Assembly: GCF_038051995.1 (NCBI RefSeq)
Contig: NZ_CP150290.1
Location: 1,537,501-1,601,500, forward strand
Length of the DNA: 64,000 bases
Source of the DNA: Paenibacillus sp. FSL H8-0537
Lineage (GTDB): Bacteria > Bacillota > Bacilli > Paenibacillales > Paenibacillaceae
Direction: 5' to 3'
The position numbers were made by a program, and so were the translations under genes. The notes under the pieces are model-generated. The model was given only the letters and a program-made list of their open reading frames with translations, searched no databases and had not been told where the DNA came from. Shown here piece after piece: positions 1 through 8,172 of this stretch; position 1 is the stretch's first letter, and every line of letters starts with the position of its first letter.

Positions 1-993
1 CTTGCTGATAAATATGGCAGCAAGCTGATGCTTGTACGTTCAGGCGTTGGCCTTGGGGCCGCGCATGTGGCGAACTATTTTGTCCATGATCCATATACGT
101 TTATCATTGTGAGGATTTTTCAAGGGCTGATGGCAGGTTTTACGCCCGCCTCGCTCGCTTTGGTCGGGACGAACACACCGGAAAAGCATGTCGGATACGC
201 ACTCGGCGTCATCTCCACATCGACCGCTGCTGGCGGCATTATAGGTCCGCTTGTCGGAGGCGTGCTGAGCCAGTGGATTGGACTGCGTGAATGCTTCATT
301 GCGTCAGGCATCATTACGCTGATTTCTGCGGCCGTCGTTTTAGGTGTAAAAGAAGTACGTGAGCGCCGCACCGAGGCACGGCCGAGTGTGCTTCAGGATT
401 TGAAGCAGGCAGCCCGGAATTCCAAGTTAATTCGCATCTATGGCCTGATTTTGCTGGTGTCCACCTCGGTCATGATTTTGGAGCCGCTGGTTACGCTCTA
501 TGTTGTGCAAATTGGTGGCAGCATAAGCAACGCTAAGCTTAGCTCGGGTATTGTATTTTCGGCGATAGGGGTTGCAACCGTCATTATGGGCCCTTATTGG
601 GGGAGGCTTGGCGGACGAATTGGTTATGGCAAGGTGCTGCTTATTGGGCTGATTGGTGGCGGCATTGGCAATTTGCTTCAGTTGACTATGCAGCATCTGG
701 TCGGCTTTGGGATTTTGCGCTTTGGCTATGGTTTATTTTTCGCCGCAGTGTATCCAGCGCTGAATGCGCTCGTTATCCAATATGCGGATAAGGACTTTCG
801 GGGGAGAGCAGTTAGCCTGAGCCAAACCGCCAGTCAATTTGGTATTGTAGTCGGCCCACTGCTTGGCGGTTTTATTGGCGGGTGGGCCGGTATCCCATTT
901 GTGTTTTTATTAACAGGTATTACTTTGCTGGGAGCAGCATGGGGAATAAGGGAGGCAAGTCATGACAAAACGACAATTGAAGCTAGGGGCTAA
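1..993 (+). CDS. MFS transporter, 5' end cut by the window
   Basis: Major facilitator superfamily efflux-type transporter of the inner membrane. The frame is open to the window edge. The first residues read LADKYGSKLMLVRSG, the conserved cytoplasmic loop between helices 2 and 3 (motif A), so helices 1 and 2 lie upstream and the first ATG inside the window is not the start. The visible part has repeated hydrophobic helices, a GXLXXG-rich segment (GGIIGPLVGGVLSQWIG) typical of helix 5 of drug/H+ antiporters, and a second half with GPYWGRLGGRIGYGK as the equivalent loop. The family is secure. The substrate is not readable. The gene is followed by a bidirectional terminator facing the convergent azoreductase gene. 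Confidence 0.9.
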   Translation, partial: LADKYGSKLMLVRSGVGLGAAHVANYFVHDPYTFIIVRIFQGLMAGFTPASLALVGTNTPEKHVGYALGVISTSTAAGGIIGPLVGGVLSQWIGLRECFIASGIITLISAAVVLGVKEVRERRTEARPSVLQDLKQAARNSKLIRIYGLILLVSTSVMILEPLVTLYVVQIGGSISNAKLSSGIVFSAIGVATVIMGPYWGRLGGRIGYGKVLLIGLIGGGIGNLLQLTMQHLVGFGILRFGYGLFFAAVYPALNALVIQYADKDFRGRAVSLSQTASQFGIVVGPLLGGFIGGWAGIPFVFLLTGITLLGAAWGIREASHDKTTIEARG

Positions 994-1130
994 TTAAATG
1001 GGGTGGGCAACAGCATTTCTTTTTGGCGCCATCCGGAATTGCCCAATAATGCTAGCGTAAGCTTGGAGTTTTACAATCGTGGAAATTGAACAAGTATGCG
1101 GTAAAGCATTGATTCTAGCATCAACCAACG

Positions 1131-1170
1131 ACAAAAAAACGGCCGAGATCGGATCTCGGTCGTTTTTGTT
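1131..1170. terminator. Bidirectional Rho-independent terminator
   Basis: A long GC-rich hairpin (ACGGCCGAGATC paired with GATCTCGGTCGT) is flanked by an A run on the left and a T run on the right. It can end the MFS transcript from the left and the azoreductase transcript from the right. Confidence 0.85.
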
Positions 1171-1201
1171 GTTAAAGCAGTGAAAAAATCGCAGTGAAAG
1201 A

Positions 1202-1837
1202 TTAGAAGCTAGCTGCAATTTCTTTCGCTTTAACGATCGCTTGTGCTTTAATCGCTTGACCTTGATCTTGCGATACTGCCATACCTTCAACAAACAGCGG
1301 CTCGAAGGAAGGAATTCCGTAGAACAGCGAGATTTTTTTCAGGTAGCTAAAGCCGCTTTCCATTGCAGCTGCAGGGCCTTCGGAATAAACGCCGCCGCTA
1401 GCTTGGATGTGCAAGCCTTTTTTATCAGTAAGAAGGCCTACAGGACCTTCAGCAGTGTATTTGAACGTTTTTCCAGCAACGGAAACCGCATCAATGTATG
1501 CTTTCATAACTGGAGGGAACGAGAAGTTCCACATTGGGGAAACGAAAACATATTTATCAGCTGCAATGAACTGATCTACGAGTTCGCCAAGGCGTGCAAC
1601 TTTTGCTTGCTCAGCAGCAGAAAGCTGGTCGAATGCAGTGCCGGATTGAAGCTTGCCCCAACCGCTGAATACGTCAGCATCGATAGCAGGGATATCAAGA
1701 TTGAACAGGTCAAGATGAACGATTTCATCAGAAGGATTAGCTTCACGATAAGCGTTAACGAATTCTTCACCTACAGCAAGGCTGAAAGATGTGGAGTGAT
1801 CATGCGGGTGTGCAGTAATGTACAATACAGTTGACAT
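1202..1837 (-). CDS. azoR: FMN-dependent NADH-azoreductase
   Basis: Flavodoxin-like fold quinone/azo reductase of 211 residues, the usual length. It transfers electrons from NADH through FMN to quinones and azo compounds, in the cytosol. The N-terminus has the phosphate-binding start [19 protein letters not shown]. The central [19 protein letters not shown] is the conserved FMN-binding loop (P-M-W/Y-N-F-x-x-P), and [14 protein letters not shown] is the second flavin loop. The start ATG is preceded by GAAGGGAAG. A promoter with good boxes sits directly upstream, so the gene is probably monocistronic. The role in detoxification is inferred from the family. Confidence 0.92.
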   Translation of the reverse strand: MSTVLYITAHPHDHSTSFSLAVGEEFVNAYREANPSDEIVHLDLFNLDIPAIDADVFSGWGKLQSGTAFDQLSAAEQAKVARLGELVDQFIAADKYVFVSPMWNFSFPPVMKAYIDAVSVAGKTFKYTAEGPVGLLTDKKGLHIQASGGVYSEGPAAAMESGFSYLKKISLFYGIPSFEPLFVEGMAVSQDQGQAIKAQAIVKAKEIAASF

Positions 1838-1875
1838 AATTATAACTTCCCTTCGAGTTTAAATGGTACTTATCC

Positions 1876-1903
1876 ATTATAACTTTTTTTTAGTTAATTT
1901 CAA
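1876..1903 (-). promoter_or_regulatory. Promoter of azoR
   Basis: On the minus strand TTGAAA (1898-1903) and TATAAT (1876-1881) are separated by 16 bases, a good sigma-A match. It lies 39 bases upstream of the azoR start codon. Confidence 0.6.
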
Positions 1904-2043
1904 TAAGTAATTTGTTAATTTTAATGTTAGAGTATTTTTTGGATTGGGAACGTTTACGGACTTAAGTCAGTCTTCCCCTGTGTGGAGTTATTTATTTATG
2001 CAAATTCAGCTTGATGACAAGCTTATGATGGACAGCAGAAACG

Positions 2044-2078
2044 CCAAAACCACAGCCTCGTTACGACTATGGTTTTGG
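2044..2078 (-). terminator. Hairpin downstream of the SLH phosphoesterase gene
   Basis: CCAAAACCACAG pairs with CTATGGTTTTGG (one mismatch) about 30 bases past the stop codon of the large gene. The T run is poor, so this is a likely but not ideal terminator. Confidence 0.5.
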
Positions 2079-2109
2079 ATTCCGCTACTTGAAAGTAATC
2101 ATTTTGTAC

Positions 2110-5100
2110 TTACTTTGCGAGCAATTTATCCAACAAGCGAATGATCATTGCAACGGACTCCGCACGGGAAGCAGATTCATTCGGTTTGAACAATCCGTTG
2201 CCTTTGCCACTTACGATACCCGCGGCTGCAAAAGCGCTGATTGGTTCAGAGGCCCAATTGGCAGCTGCATCCGAGAATGGATTGGATGTATTAGGAGCAT
2301 AATTGGTCAACCGGGCAAGCATGGCAACGATCTCAGCGCGCGAGATTTCTTGATTAGGATGGAAGGAGCCATCACTGTAACCCGTGATTATCCCTTTACC
2401 TTGTAAGGCTGCGATCGCTTCAGAGGCCCAATGCCCTTGTGTATCTGTGAAGGAAGAGCCGCTAGCATTCCCAAGACCAAAAGCTTTCGCAAGCATTGTG
2501 GCGAACTCCGCGCGAGTTACCTTTTCATTGGGATGATAAGAGCCATCACTGTAGCCTGTTACAATACCCATCTTAGCGGCACGCTCGACTACTGTTGCAC
2601 TCCATAAAGCTGCTGGAACGTCCGTAAAGCTTACAGTAGGAGCAGCTTGCCCTTTTTCTACTATAGCCTTAACTACGTCTACATCTACCTTGTCGTTAAA
2701 GACCAGCGTCGAAGGCGTTGGTGTCTGTGCTGGCGTTGGTACAGGTGTCGACGTCGGTGTTGGCGCTGGTGTTGTTACTGGTGTCGATGTAGATGGCGAC
2801 GTCGGCGCCGGTGTTGGTGTTGGTGTTGGAGTCGGCGTTGGTGTAGGTGTAGGTGTAGGTGTCGACGGCCCATTGTTCGTTGGTTTCACAACGGAAAACT
2901 CATCTAGGATATTACCTGCACTCGTACGTGCTTCCACATGAATCTTATCATCGGTAATTTCAATAGCGGAATAAACAGGAATGTCTTCATCAAAGATAAA
3001 ATTCAAATAATTATACTGGGTGCCATCATAGAATTTCCAGCCCGAAGCACCGCCATCAAGGTATACAGTACCTTCATTTGTGGCTTTATTCGGCTTGCCC
3101 TCCTGCATTGGATAGGTGCGAGCATACACATGATCGTGACCCACTAGAACTAAATCAACTTTCTTTTCTTCCAAAATAGGGGCAAAATACGTTTGGGTAT
3201 ACTCCACAAGGGATTCGCGACCATTTTCCGTATGGTAGGCAGGACGATGGAACATAGCGACCGTCCATTTTTTATCATTTTGATCCAAGTCTTCTTTCAA
3301 CCATGCTGCTTGTTCAATCATTTGTTCCTCTGTGCCTTCTGAGTTCAATACGACGAAATGAGTATCATCGACCTCATAAGAATAAGCATATTGCAATTGG
3401 GATGCGGGTCCATTCTTTGGAAAATTCGCCCCTTTAGTAAATACTTCCTTACCTTCACTCTTCACATCATGATTACCCAAGGTTAGAGCTGTTGGAAGTG
3501 TTGCTGCATAGACCGAGGAAGCTTGCCAGAACTTCTGCCATTCTTCAAATGCGCCTCCTACGTCAACCATATCTCCGCCATGCATAATAAACTGCGTTGA
3601 TGGATATTGTGTCAAAGCGCTAGTCATTAGTTCTTGATAAGTTTGCATGCCTTTTAATTGATTCGTATGCGAATCCGTAATAAACAGGAATGAGGTTGGT
3701 GTCGACTTGTTCTGGTCTATAGTAGAATATTCATGCCACTCCGACCAATTGCCCTCATGGCCTACACGATATTTGTAAGCAGTATTTGCTTTCAAGCCTT
3801 CAATCAGGACATTATGAAAGCGGATCTCACCCTTCGATCCATTCTCCTTCATACTCAGCACCTGAAGCTCGCTTTCCGCTTGCTGTTGCTTTACATGGTT
3901 GAAATCAGGGCTTTCTTCAGTTCCCCATTCACTAGCTTCGAGGTATTGAATAGAAGTAAAGGCTTGCTCCGGATTTGTTTGCCACGCAGCGCTCATTTGT
4001 GAGGACATATCCTCTGTTACATAGGTCTGAACATATTGCGGTTCATCCGTTCCGTACTGCTCCACAACTTCGTAATGGACAACCTTACTGTTCTGATCAC
4101 CGATGACAGCTTGAACCTGATAGGTTCCAAGTGCCAACGTAGTTAAATCTGTCGTTAATTGACCTTTAGCATCTGTTTGGCCAAGACTGCTGTTCAATAA
4201 CTTACTGCTGACATCAGCTTCAGAAATATAGCCTGTTGTTTGGCCATCTGGGAGAATAACCTCGAATAAACCATCATCAGCTTCAGCTGAAGCATAGAAG
4301 CGTTCTCCAGCTTGTGCAACCACTATCACGTCAGAAGACATATCATCATCGCCATAAACATTAGACGTTACAGATTCAACCGTAACGACTGAGCTTTGCT
4401 TTAATAAACCAGTGAAAACAATATCTGCACCTTCATACGGTGTACCTTCACGGTCTAATACGGTAAAAGTAGACGATGTGCCCAAACTCACTCCCGTCAT
4501 TTCCAGCTGATATGGAAATGCAATTGTATAGTGGATGGGGGAAGCTAGCGGTGAACTAGTCTGAGCTCCGCCCGCTGTAAGATTAGGATTACTCATGCTT
4601 ATGGTTTTGTAATTTTCACCACGCTTTAACACGGCATGAGGGCTTACTCTAAAGTTAACCGTAACGACATCATGGGTTGCGGCTGTTACGTTATCAAGTG
4701 CTACCTGAACCATTCCTTGATCATTGTCGATATTTGAGTCTAGGGCAACTCCAGTCGCCTGAGTAATGCTTTCAACTTGAAGAGCGTTTGCATCATAATT
4801 TAATGCGAATTTTACCGAGTCTGCATTCAAGTAGTCTTTGAGGCTAACTTGAACAGGGTAGATTTCATTACTGACGGCTTCTTCTTCAGCAGTCATGAAC
4901 AAACGTTCACCTGCATTTATTGTGAAAGCATATGTTTTGCTTGCTGGGTTGCCGACCATATCCAACACGTCAATAACAAGCTCATGATAACCGCCATCCA
5001 CAGATGCTCCTGGATAGGTTAATAAACCAGTGTCAGAAGAATAGTTTGCTCTATCTGTAATATCCGTTCCATCCAAAAGAACCGATAACGTATCTAAATC

Positions 5101-5835
5101 TAGACCTGCTCCGTTATCGGTTAGCTCAACCTTTAATTCATCAAGCGGAGCGTTTAATACGTCATTCTCGACAGGGGCTATAGGTTTAATGTTAGGTACG
5201 TCTTTATCCTCATCCAAATCCTCATAGATAAAGGTAATATCATCTACCCAAATCGAGCCTTTATTTTTTTTGCTCATATTCGATTGTTTCAATTGGAAAA
5301 ACAATTCAAGGACTATCGGACTTGATTTGCCCTGTGGAACAGCGGCCTCAATATATTTCCAACCAGACCAGTTGATGCCCGTTTGACCTGCGTCATAAAA
5401 CTCTGCTTGGAAAGAGGAGCCGCCTTGATCTCTAAATTTTGTCGTTAGCAAGTGTCCTTCATTGTTCCCATAAACCCACATGCCTACTTTAGTAGGGTAA
5501 CCTGTTACGGGGATGCTCCCTGTTTTATAACCTACTTCGATTTGAGAAGGGTTATCCACTATCCCAATCATATCGTAATCAATTCTAGCCGAATATTGTC
5601 CATTCCTTACGTGCTTCTTGTTATCCTCCAGGTGCAGCGTAGCCTCATACATCCGTTTAGGATTAAATTTCACATCTGAGATGCCATCTTCAAAATCCTC
5701 AACCATAACGGAGGGGGCCACCATACCTGCTGCATAGACTTGATTATTTTGCCCAAAGCCTGGATTTAATCCTCCTGCCAGCAACGTTATCAATGATAAG
5801 GTTACTACTGCCTTGCGCAATACTCTGATTTTCAT
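2110..5835 (-). CDS. SLH-anchored multidomain metallophosphoesterase (purple acid phosphatase-like)
   Basis: Secreted cell-surface phosphoesterase of 1241 residues. I use the ATG at 5835 because AGGA lies 6 bases upstream and a clean signal peptide follows (MKIRVLRKAVVTLSLITLLA, cut after VYAA); the frame is open further 5'. In order: a carbohydrate-binding-like beta-sandwich (about 45-205), an Ig-like domain (about 215-305), a cohesin-like domain (about 310-445), two further beta domains, a fibronectin-type purple-acid-phosphatase N-domain (about 600-700), and the catalytic domain (about 715-960). The metal motifs are DSH, GGDMVD, GNHD, MFHRP and GHDH. A Pro-Thr repeat linker leads to three C-terminal SLH repeats (SFTDVP, SFTDTQGHWA, PFSDAAANWA) that bind pyruvylated wall polymers. 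The substrate is unknown; surface organophosphate scavenging is an inference. Confidence 0.9.
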   Translation of the reverse strand: MKIRVLRKAVVTLSLITLLAGGLNPGFGQNNQVYAAGMVAPSVMVEDFEDGISDVKFNPKRMYEATLHLEDNKKHVRNGQYSARIDYDMIGIVDNPSQIEVGYKTGSIPVTGYPTKVGMWVYGNNEGHLLTTKFRDQGGSSFQAEFYDAGQTGINWSGWKYIEAAVPQGKSSPIVLELFFQLKQSNMSKKNKGSIWVDDITFIYEDLDEDKDVPNIKPIAPVENDVLNAPLDELKVELTDNGAGLDLDTLSVLLDGTDITDRANYSSDTGLLTYPGASVDGGYHELVIDVLDMVGNPASKTYAFTINAGERLFMTAEEEAVSNEIYPVQVSLKDYLNADSVKFALNYDANALQVESITQATGVALDSNIDNDQGMVQVALDNVTAATHDVVTVNFRVSPHAVLKRGENYKTISMSNPNLTAGGAQTSSPLASPIHYTIAFPYQLEMTGVSLGTSSTFTVLDREGTPYEGADIVFTGLLKQSSVVTVESVTSNVYGDDDMSSDVIVVAQAGERFYASAEADDGLFEVILPDGQTTGYISEADVSSKLLNSSLGQTDAKGQLTTDLTTLALGTYQVQAVIGDQNSKVVHYEVVEQYGTDEPQYVQTYVTEDMSSQMSAAWQTNPEQAFTSIQYLEASEWGTEESPDFNHVKQQQAESELQVLSMKENGSKGEIRFHNVLIEGLKANTAYKYRVGHEGNWSEWHEYSTIDQNKSTPTSFLFITDSHTNQLKGMQTYQELMTSALTQYPSTQFIMHGGDMVDVGGAFEEWQKFWQASSVYAATLPTALTLGNHDVKSEGKEVFTKGANFPKNGPASQLQYAYSYEVDDTHFVVLNSEGTEEQMIEQAAWLKEDLDQNDKKWTVAMFHRPAYHTENGRESLVEYTQTYFAPILEEKKVDLVLVGHDHVYARTYPMQEGKPNKATNEGTVYLDGGASGWKFYDGTQYNYLNFIFDEDIPVYSAIEITDDKIHVEARTSAGNILDEFSVVKPTNNGPSTPTPTPTPTPTPTPTPTPAPTSPSTSTPVTTPAPTPTSTPVPTPAQTPTPSTLVFNDKVDVDVVKAIVEKGQAAPTVSFTDVPAALWSATVVERAAKMGIVTGYSDGSYHPNEKVTRAEFATMLAKAFGLGNASGSSFTDTQGHWASEAIAALQGKGIITGYSDGSFHPNQEISRAEIVAMLARLTNYAPNTSNPFSDAAANWASEPISAFAAAGIVSGKGNGLFKPNESASRAESVAMIIRLLDKLLAK
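2700..2870. repeat. Pro-Thr codon repeat inside the phosphoesterase linker
   Basis: A low-complexity tract of GGTGTN/GGCGTN-type triplet pairs on the + strand encodes the (PT)n and (TPXP)n linker between catalytic and SLH domains on the minus strand. Tandem repeats of this kind can change length by slippage; a change in multiples of six bases keeps the frame. Confidence 0.75.
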
Positions 5836-6079
5836 TACTTGTCCTACTCTCCTTAATAAGATGATTGTCCAACTAGTAATATAACAGTGCATTGTAAATT
5901 TAAAACTCATTAACTATTAAGAAATTATATTAATTAAAGTTGAAAAAATAATAATTCTTTTGATAAGTAGAACCTGAATATGTATGGATCAGCTTTTACA
6001 TGATGGAGGTGACGACGTCAGATACTGACATGACAATTGTAATTGAGCCCAGCGATGGGACAGTGGCTGCATGAAATGC

Positions 6080-6107
6080 AAAAAAACCACAACCGAAATG
6101 GTTGTGG
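6080..6107 (-). terminator. Rho-independent terminator resembling the native tmRNA terminator
   Basis: On the minus strand CCACAACC-ATTTC-GGTTGTGG is followed by seven T. It directly follows the CTCCACCATATAAATC sequence that forms the tmRNA 3' end and its flank. I infer it is the original terminator of ssrA. It now ends the PIN operon. Confidence 0.7.
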
Positions 6108-6128
6108 ATTTATATGGTGGAGGAGAGG
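6104..6128 (-). repeat. Direct repeat matching the tmRNA 3' end (attachment-site-like), copy 1
   Basis: A 25-base segment matches 8060-8084 with one mismatch (core GGATTTATATGGTGGAGG). It contains the CCTCCACCA terminus of a tmRNA read on the minus strand. Together with copy 2 it brackets the PIN-ImmA-XRE operon, as direct repeats bracket islands inserted at ssrA. Confidence 0.7.
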
Positions 6129-6243
6129 TGGCTTTGTAAAACCACAATTCGCTGCAAAGCAATTAATTAGAAATACAGTATGTGTATACTATTTTGAATT
6201 TATCTTAGCGATAACATATGTATTATGGCGACCCAGAAGAACG

Positions 6244-6864
6244 CTATACTTCAACTTCTGTTAAAAGTCCCTCTAACTCCGTTGATCTGTCAGAAGCAAC
6301 CACACCCAAAAATCTGCGGACAACCTTTGGCTTCTCAATACTTTCCCTAATCGTAAGATAGCAAAGATCGACCAGTGTATCTTGTTCGATTAACATGTTC
6401 GTAATAGCCTGGCCATTCGTCGCATAAATTGGGGTATCTTGAATTACTTCCTTTATATCGTAGTCATTACTACAAATAATTGACGCCCCTAGTATAAGTA
6501 CCGCTGCTAGACTATGAATTTCTCCAAGATCATTAGTATTTTTCAAGGGACGCCCTTCTTTTATTTTCTTCTCATTTAACTTTGTAAAAGCTTGACGTAT
6601 ATCCTTTAAATAACTTTCATAGATCGCGTAATCATCTTCTGTCAATGCCTGTTCATCATCAGGATCAAAAAGCTTCCACTTTCCTTGATCAATATAACTC
6701 TGCACTTTATTCCTAACATCTGATATTAATAATTCATCTAATACTACTTGATGGACATAGATATCCTCATACAATGAATCAATCCATGAAAAGACATCAG
6801 CAGATTTAAATGTAGCGGCATGAATAATTATGTTAGCATCAACAAACACTTTTCCATTACGCAT
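6244..6864 (-). CDS. PIN-domain protein, putative ribonuclease
   Basis: Protein of 206 residues with a PIN-like nuclease fold. Visible acidic positions that could bind metal are the Asp in VFVDANIII near residue 9, the Glu in VVLDELL near 44, the Glu in NDLGEIHSLA near 117 and the Asp in ICSNDYDI near 137. It is longer than toxins such as VapC and has an extra C-terminal helical part. It overlaps the preceding protease gene by 8 bases, so the two are translationally coupled. By analogy with toxin-antitoxin and phage-response modules it is the likely effector of the operon. This is inference; no target can be read. Confidence 0.75.
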   Translation of the reverse strand: MRNGKVFVDANIIIHAATFKSADVFSWIDSLYEDIYVHQVVLDELLISDVRNKVQSYIDQGKWKLFDPDDEQALTEDDYAIYESYLKDIRQAFTKLNEKKIKEGRPLKNTNDLGEIHSLAAVLILGASIICSNDYDIKEVIQDTPIYATNGQAITNMLIEQDTLVDLCYLTIRESIEKPKVVRRFLGVVASDRSTELEGLLTEVEV

Positions 6865-7588
6865 CTACTTCATGCCCCCTTGAAAGAGCAGTCGATTGAT
6901 AATGCTCTGCAAGCCTGGGGGCAAACTTCGACAGTTTATTTGCTGCTGTAAGAATATCTAAACCGTTTTTCTCTACATTTTCTCTTACTGCATGCTCATA
7001 CGCGACAAATCTTGTTTCCTTACTTGAATCATCTGAAACCGAGATTGGAAAACCTAATACAGATCTTTTTTTCAGCCATTCTATTTCGGTAATTTTTTTA
7101 GATGGTACATTTTCACCAAGTTCCCTTAATCTCCGTACTACCGCTACATATGGAACGTCAGCAAGATCTGCAATTTTCAAAATAGCTATCTCGTCATCTT
7201 GCTTTTTAAACTTATTCCATAATTGTTTAGTGAGTTCTTTAGGTAACATTATTGCTGCCGCAAATCGGTCCGCTGCTCGTTCGTGGTCAAAATCTTCATC
7301 CTGCATAAGACTTCCTTCTGATAAATGCCACAGCTCATGGGCAGCTGTAAAATATCGTGCTCTTAAGGAATGAAAAGTATTCAAGACAACGAACTGTTTA
7401 CCATTCTGATGTTGAATTGCTGCGCCAAAGTAATTTTCGTCTTCTACATATTGATAAATCAAATTAACTTTATCAGCAAGTAAACGTTCAATATGTGAAC
7501 CAATGTATATATCCTGACCTATTGCGTCTTGCAAAAAACTCGCTGCGTATACCTCAGCAACTTTCTCAGCTTTTTCTCTGCGATTCAT
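6857..7588 (-). CDS. ImmA/IrrE-family metallopeptidase
   Basis: Protein of 243 residues with a gluzincin-type zinc site: FTAAHELWHLS (HExxH) near residue 85, followed by DFDHERAADRFAAAIMLP, whose Glu is the usual third ligand and whose Asn/Ala-rich helix ends in the family hallmark MLP. In the family, ImmA cleaves an XRE-type repressor to switch on mobile-element genes. Here an XRE gene lies directly upstream, overlapping by one base (TGATG), and a PIN protein overlaps downstream. A recognition helix-like segment (ADLADVPYVAVVRRLREL, about 135-155) follows. I infer repressor cleavage as its job. Confidence 0.88.
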   Translation of the reverse strand: MNRREKAEKVAEVYAASFLQDAIGQDIYIGSHIERLLADKVNLIYQYVEDENYFGAAIQHQNGKQFVVLNTFHSLRARYFTAAHELWHLSEGSLMQDEDFDHERAADRFAAAIMLPKELTKQLWNKFKKQDDEIAILKIADLADVPYVAVVRRLRELGENVPSKKITEIEWLKKRSVLGFPISVSDDSSKETRFVAYEHAVRENVEKNGLDILTAANKLSKFAPRLAEHYQSTALSRGHEVDA

Positions 7589-7923
7589 CAGTTCACCTGA
7601 TCATTAAGACCGACATAATCTTCAATTGCATATAATAATGAATCAAGTTCTCTTTTAGACCGACGGCTAGAAATCGTTCCTCGCAAACGAACTGTCAACA
7701 ATCCTTTTTCCCCCGATTCCTCCCTAAGGAGATCCACTACTTGGGTACCCATTAATTTCGCTATTCGCTCAACATAAAGAGGTTGCAAAACGCGAGTTCC
7801 TGATAATAAATGACCTACCATACTTTTACTTAATCCCAATTCATCAGCTAGCCATTGATAAGCTTTCCCTTCTGCTTCTAACCAAGCTTTAACCTTTTTA
7901 ACTACAATCTCTTGGGTATTCAT
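7588..7923 (-). CDS. XRE-family helix-turn-helix regulator
   Basis: Protein of 111 residues from the ATG at 7923, which has AAAGGTGG upstream; the frame extends 19 codons further 5' without a ribosome site. The helix-turn-helix is in residues about 15-55 (WLADELGLSKSMVGHLLSG). The C-terminal part is basic then acidic and may be the protease-sensitive or dimerising region. It is first in a three-gene operon with the ImmA-type protease and the PIN protein and is the likely repressor and cleavage target. Confidence 0.85.
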   Translation of the reverse strand: MNTQEIVVKKVKAWLEAEGKAYQWLADELGLSKSMVGHLLSGTRVLQPLYVERIAKLMGTQVVDLLREESGEKGLLTVRLRGTISSRRSKRELDSLLYAIEDYVGLNDQVN

Positions 7924-7937
7924 ACATACACCACCTT

Positions 7938-7982
7938 TGTTGTATACAAATAATATACAAAAATTTGTAGACGTATACAAAC
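7938..7982 (-). promoter_or_regulatory. Promoter/operator region of the XRE-ImmA-PIN operon
   Basis: Just upstream of the XRE start, TTTGTATA occurs near both ends of this stretch, and TTTGTATACGTCTACAAA forms an inverted pair, with a further TTGTATA between. Such repeated half-sites over the promoter suggest autorepression by the XRE protein. Confidence 0.5.
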
Positions 7983-8020
7983 ACTTTTTATTATCTTACG
8001 CAAAATGTTGAGAAAGGATA

Positions 8021-8084
8021 CCTCGCCTCCACCATATAAATCCACTGCCTCATGCTGTAGTGGATTTATATGGTGGAGGCGAGG
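8021..8084. repeat. 26-bp perfect inverted repeat at the tmRNA 3' end
   Basis: The arm 8021-8046 (starting CCTCGCCTCCACCATATAAA) is the exact reverse complement of 8059-8084, with a 12-base spacer. The right arm is the end of the truncated tmRNA plus its 3' flank. The left arm is a second, inverted copy of the attachment-like sequence. Confidence 0.85.
8060..8084 (-). repeat. Direct repeat matching the tmRNA 3' end, copy 2
   Basis: Matches 6104-6128 in the same orientation with one mismatch. It includes the CCTCCACCA end of the tmRNA relic. Confidence 0.7.
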
Positions 8085-8150
8085 GGAGTCGAACCCCTGT
8101 CCGAAGTTCATGCTATGTTTGCTTGATAGGTATAGTCGCAAAGTTAATAT
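8071..8150 (-). pseudogene. ssrA: Truncated tmRNA (ssrA) 3' end
   Basis: On the minus strand GGGGTTCGACTCCCC is a perfect T-arm with T-loop, followed by the acceptor strand CGCCTCC and CCA, as in Bacillales tmRNA. The preceding AACTTCGGACA also fits. The rest of the molecule (tag reading frame, pseudoknots, 5' GGGG start) is absent: an intact Doc gene begins about 20 bases further on. This is therefore a relic of 60-80 bases of the kind integrases leave at ssrA. The upstream limit is uncertain. Confidence 0.8.
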
Positions 8151-8172
8151 CACCTGAGTAGACGTTTTTGAA

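Larger units (their letters stand above)
5836..6243. other. Intergenic region with tmRNA-type terminator and attachment-like repeat
   Basis: No gene is visible in these 408 bases. The left part is the AT-rich leader of the SLH phosphoesterase. The centre holds the hairpin at 6080-6107 and the repeat at 6104-6128, listed separately. I see nothing further in 6129-6243. Confidence 0.5.

Noticed and set aside
2690..2880. Short tandem repeats suggesting a CRISPR array
   Set aside because: The repeat is a 6-base codon pattern within a coding linker, with no spacers and no cas genes.
2647..2941. Plus-strand frames rich in Cys/Trp/Arg or Val/Gly across the Pro-Thr linker
   Set aside because: They are shadows of the GGTGTN repeat encoding the linker on the minus strand.
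8071..8150. A tRNA gene
   Set aside because: The T-arm and CCA are present but there is no D-arm or anticodon arm upstream; the sequence fits a tmRNA 3' end instead.
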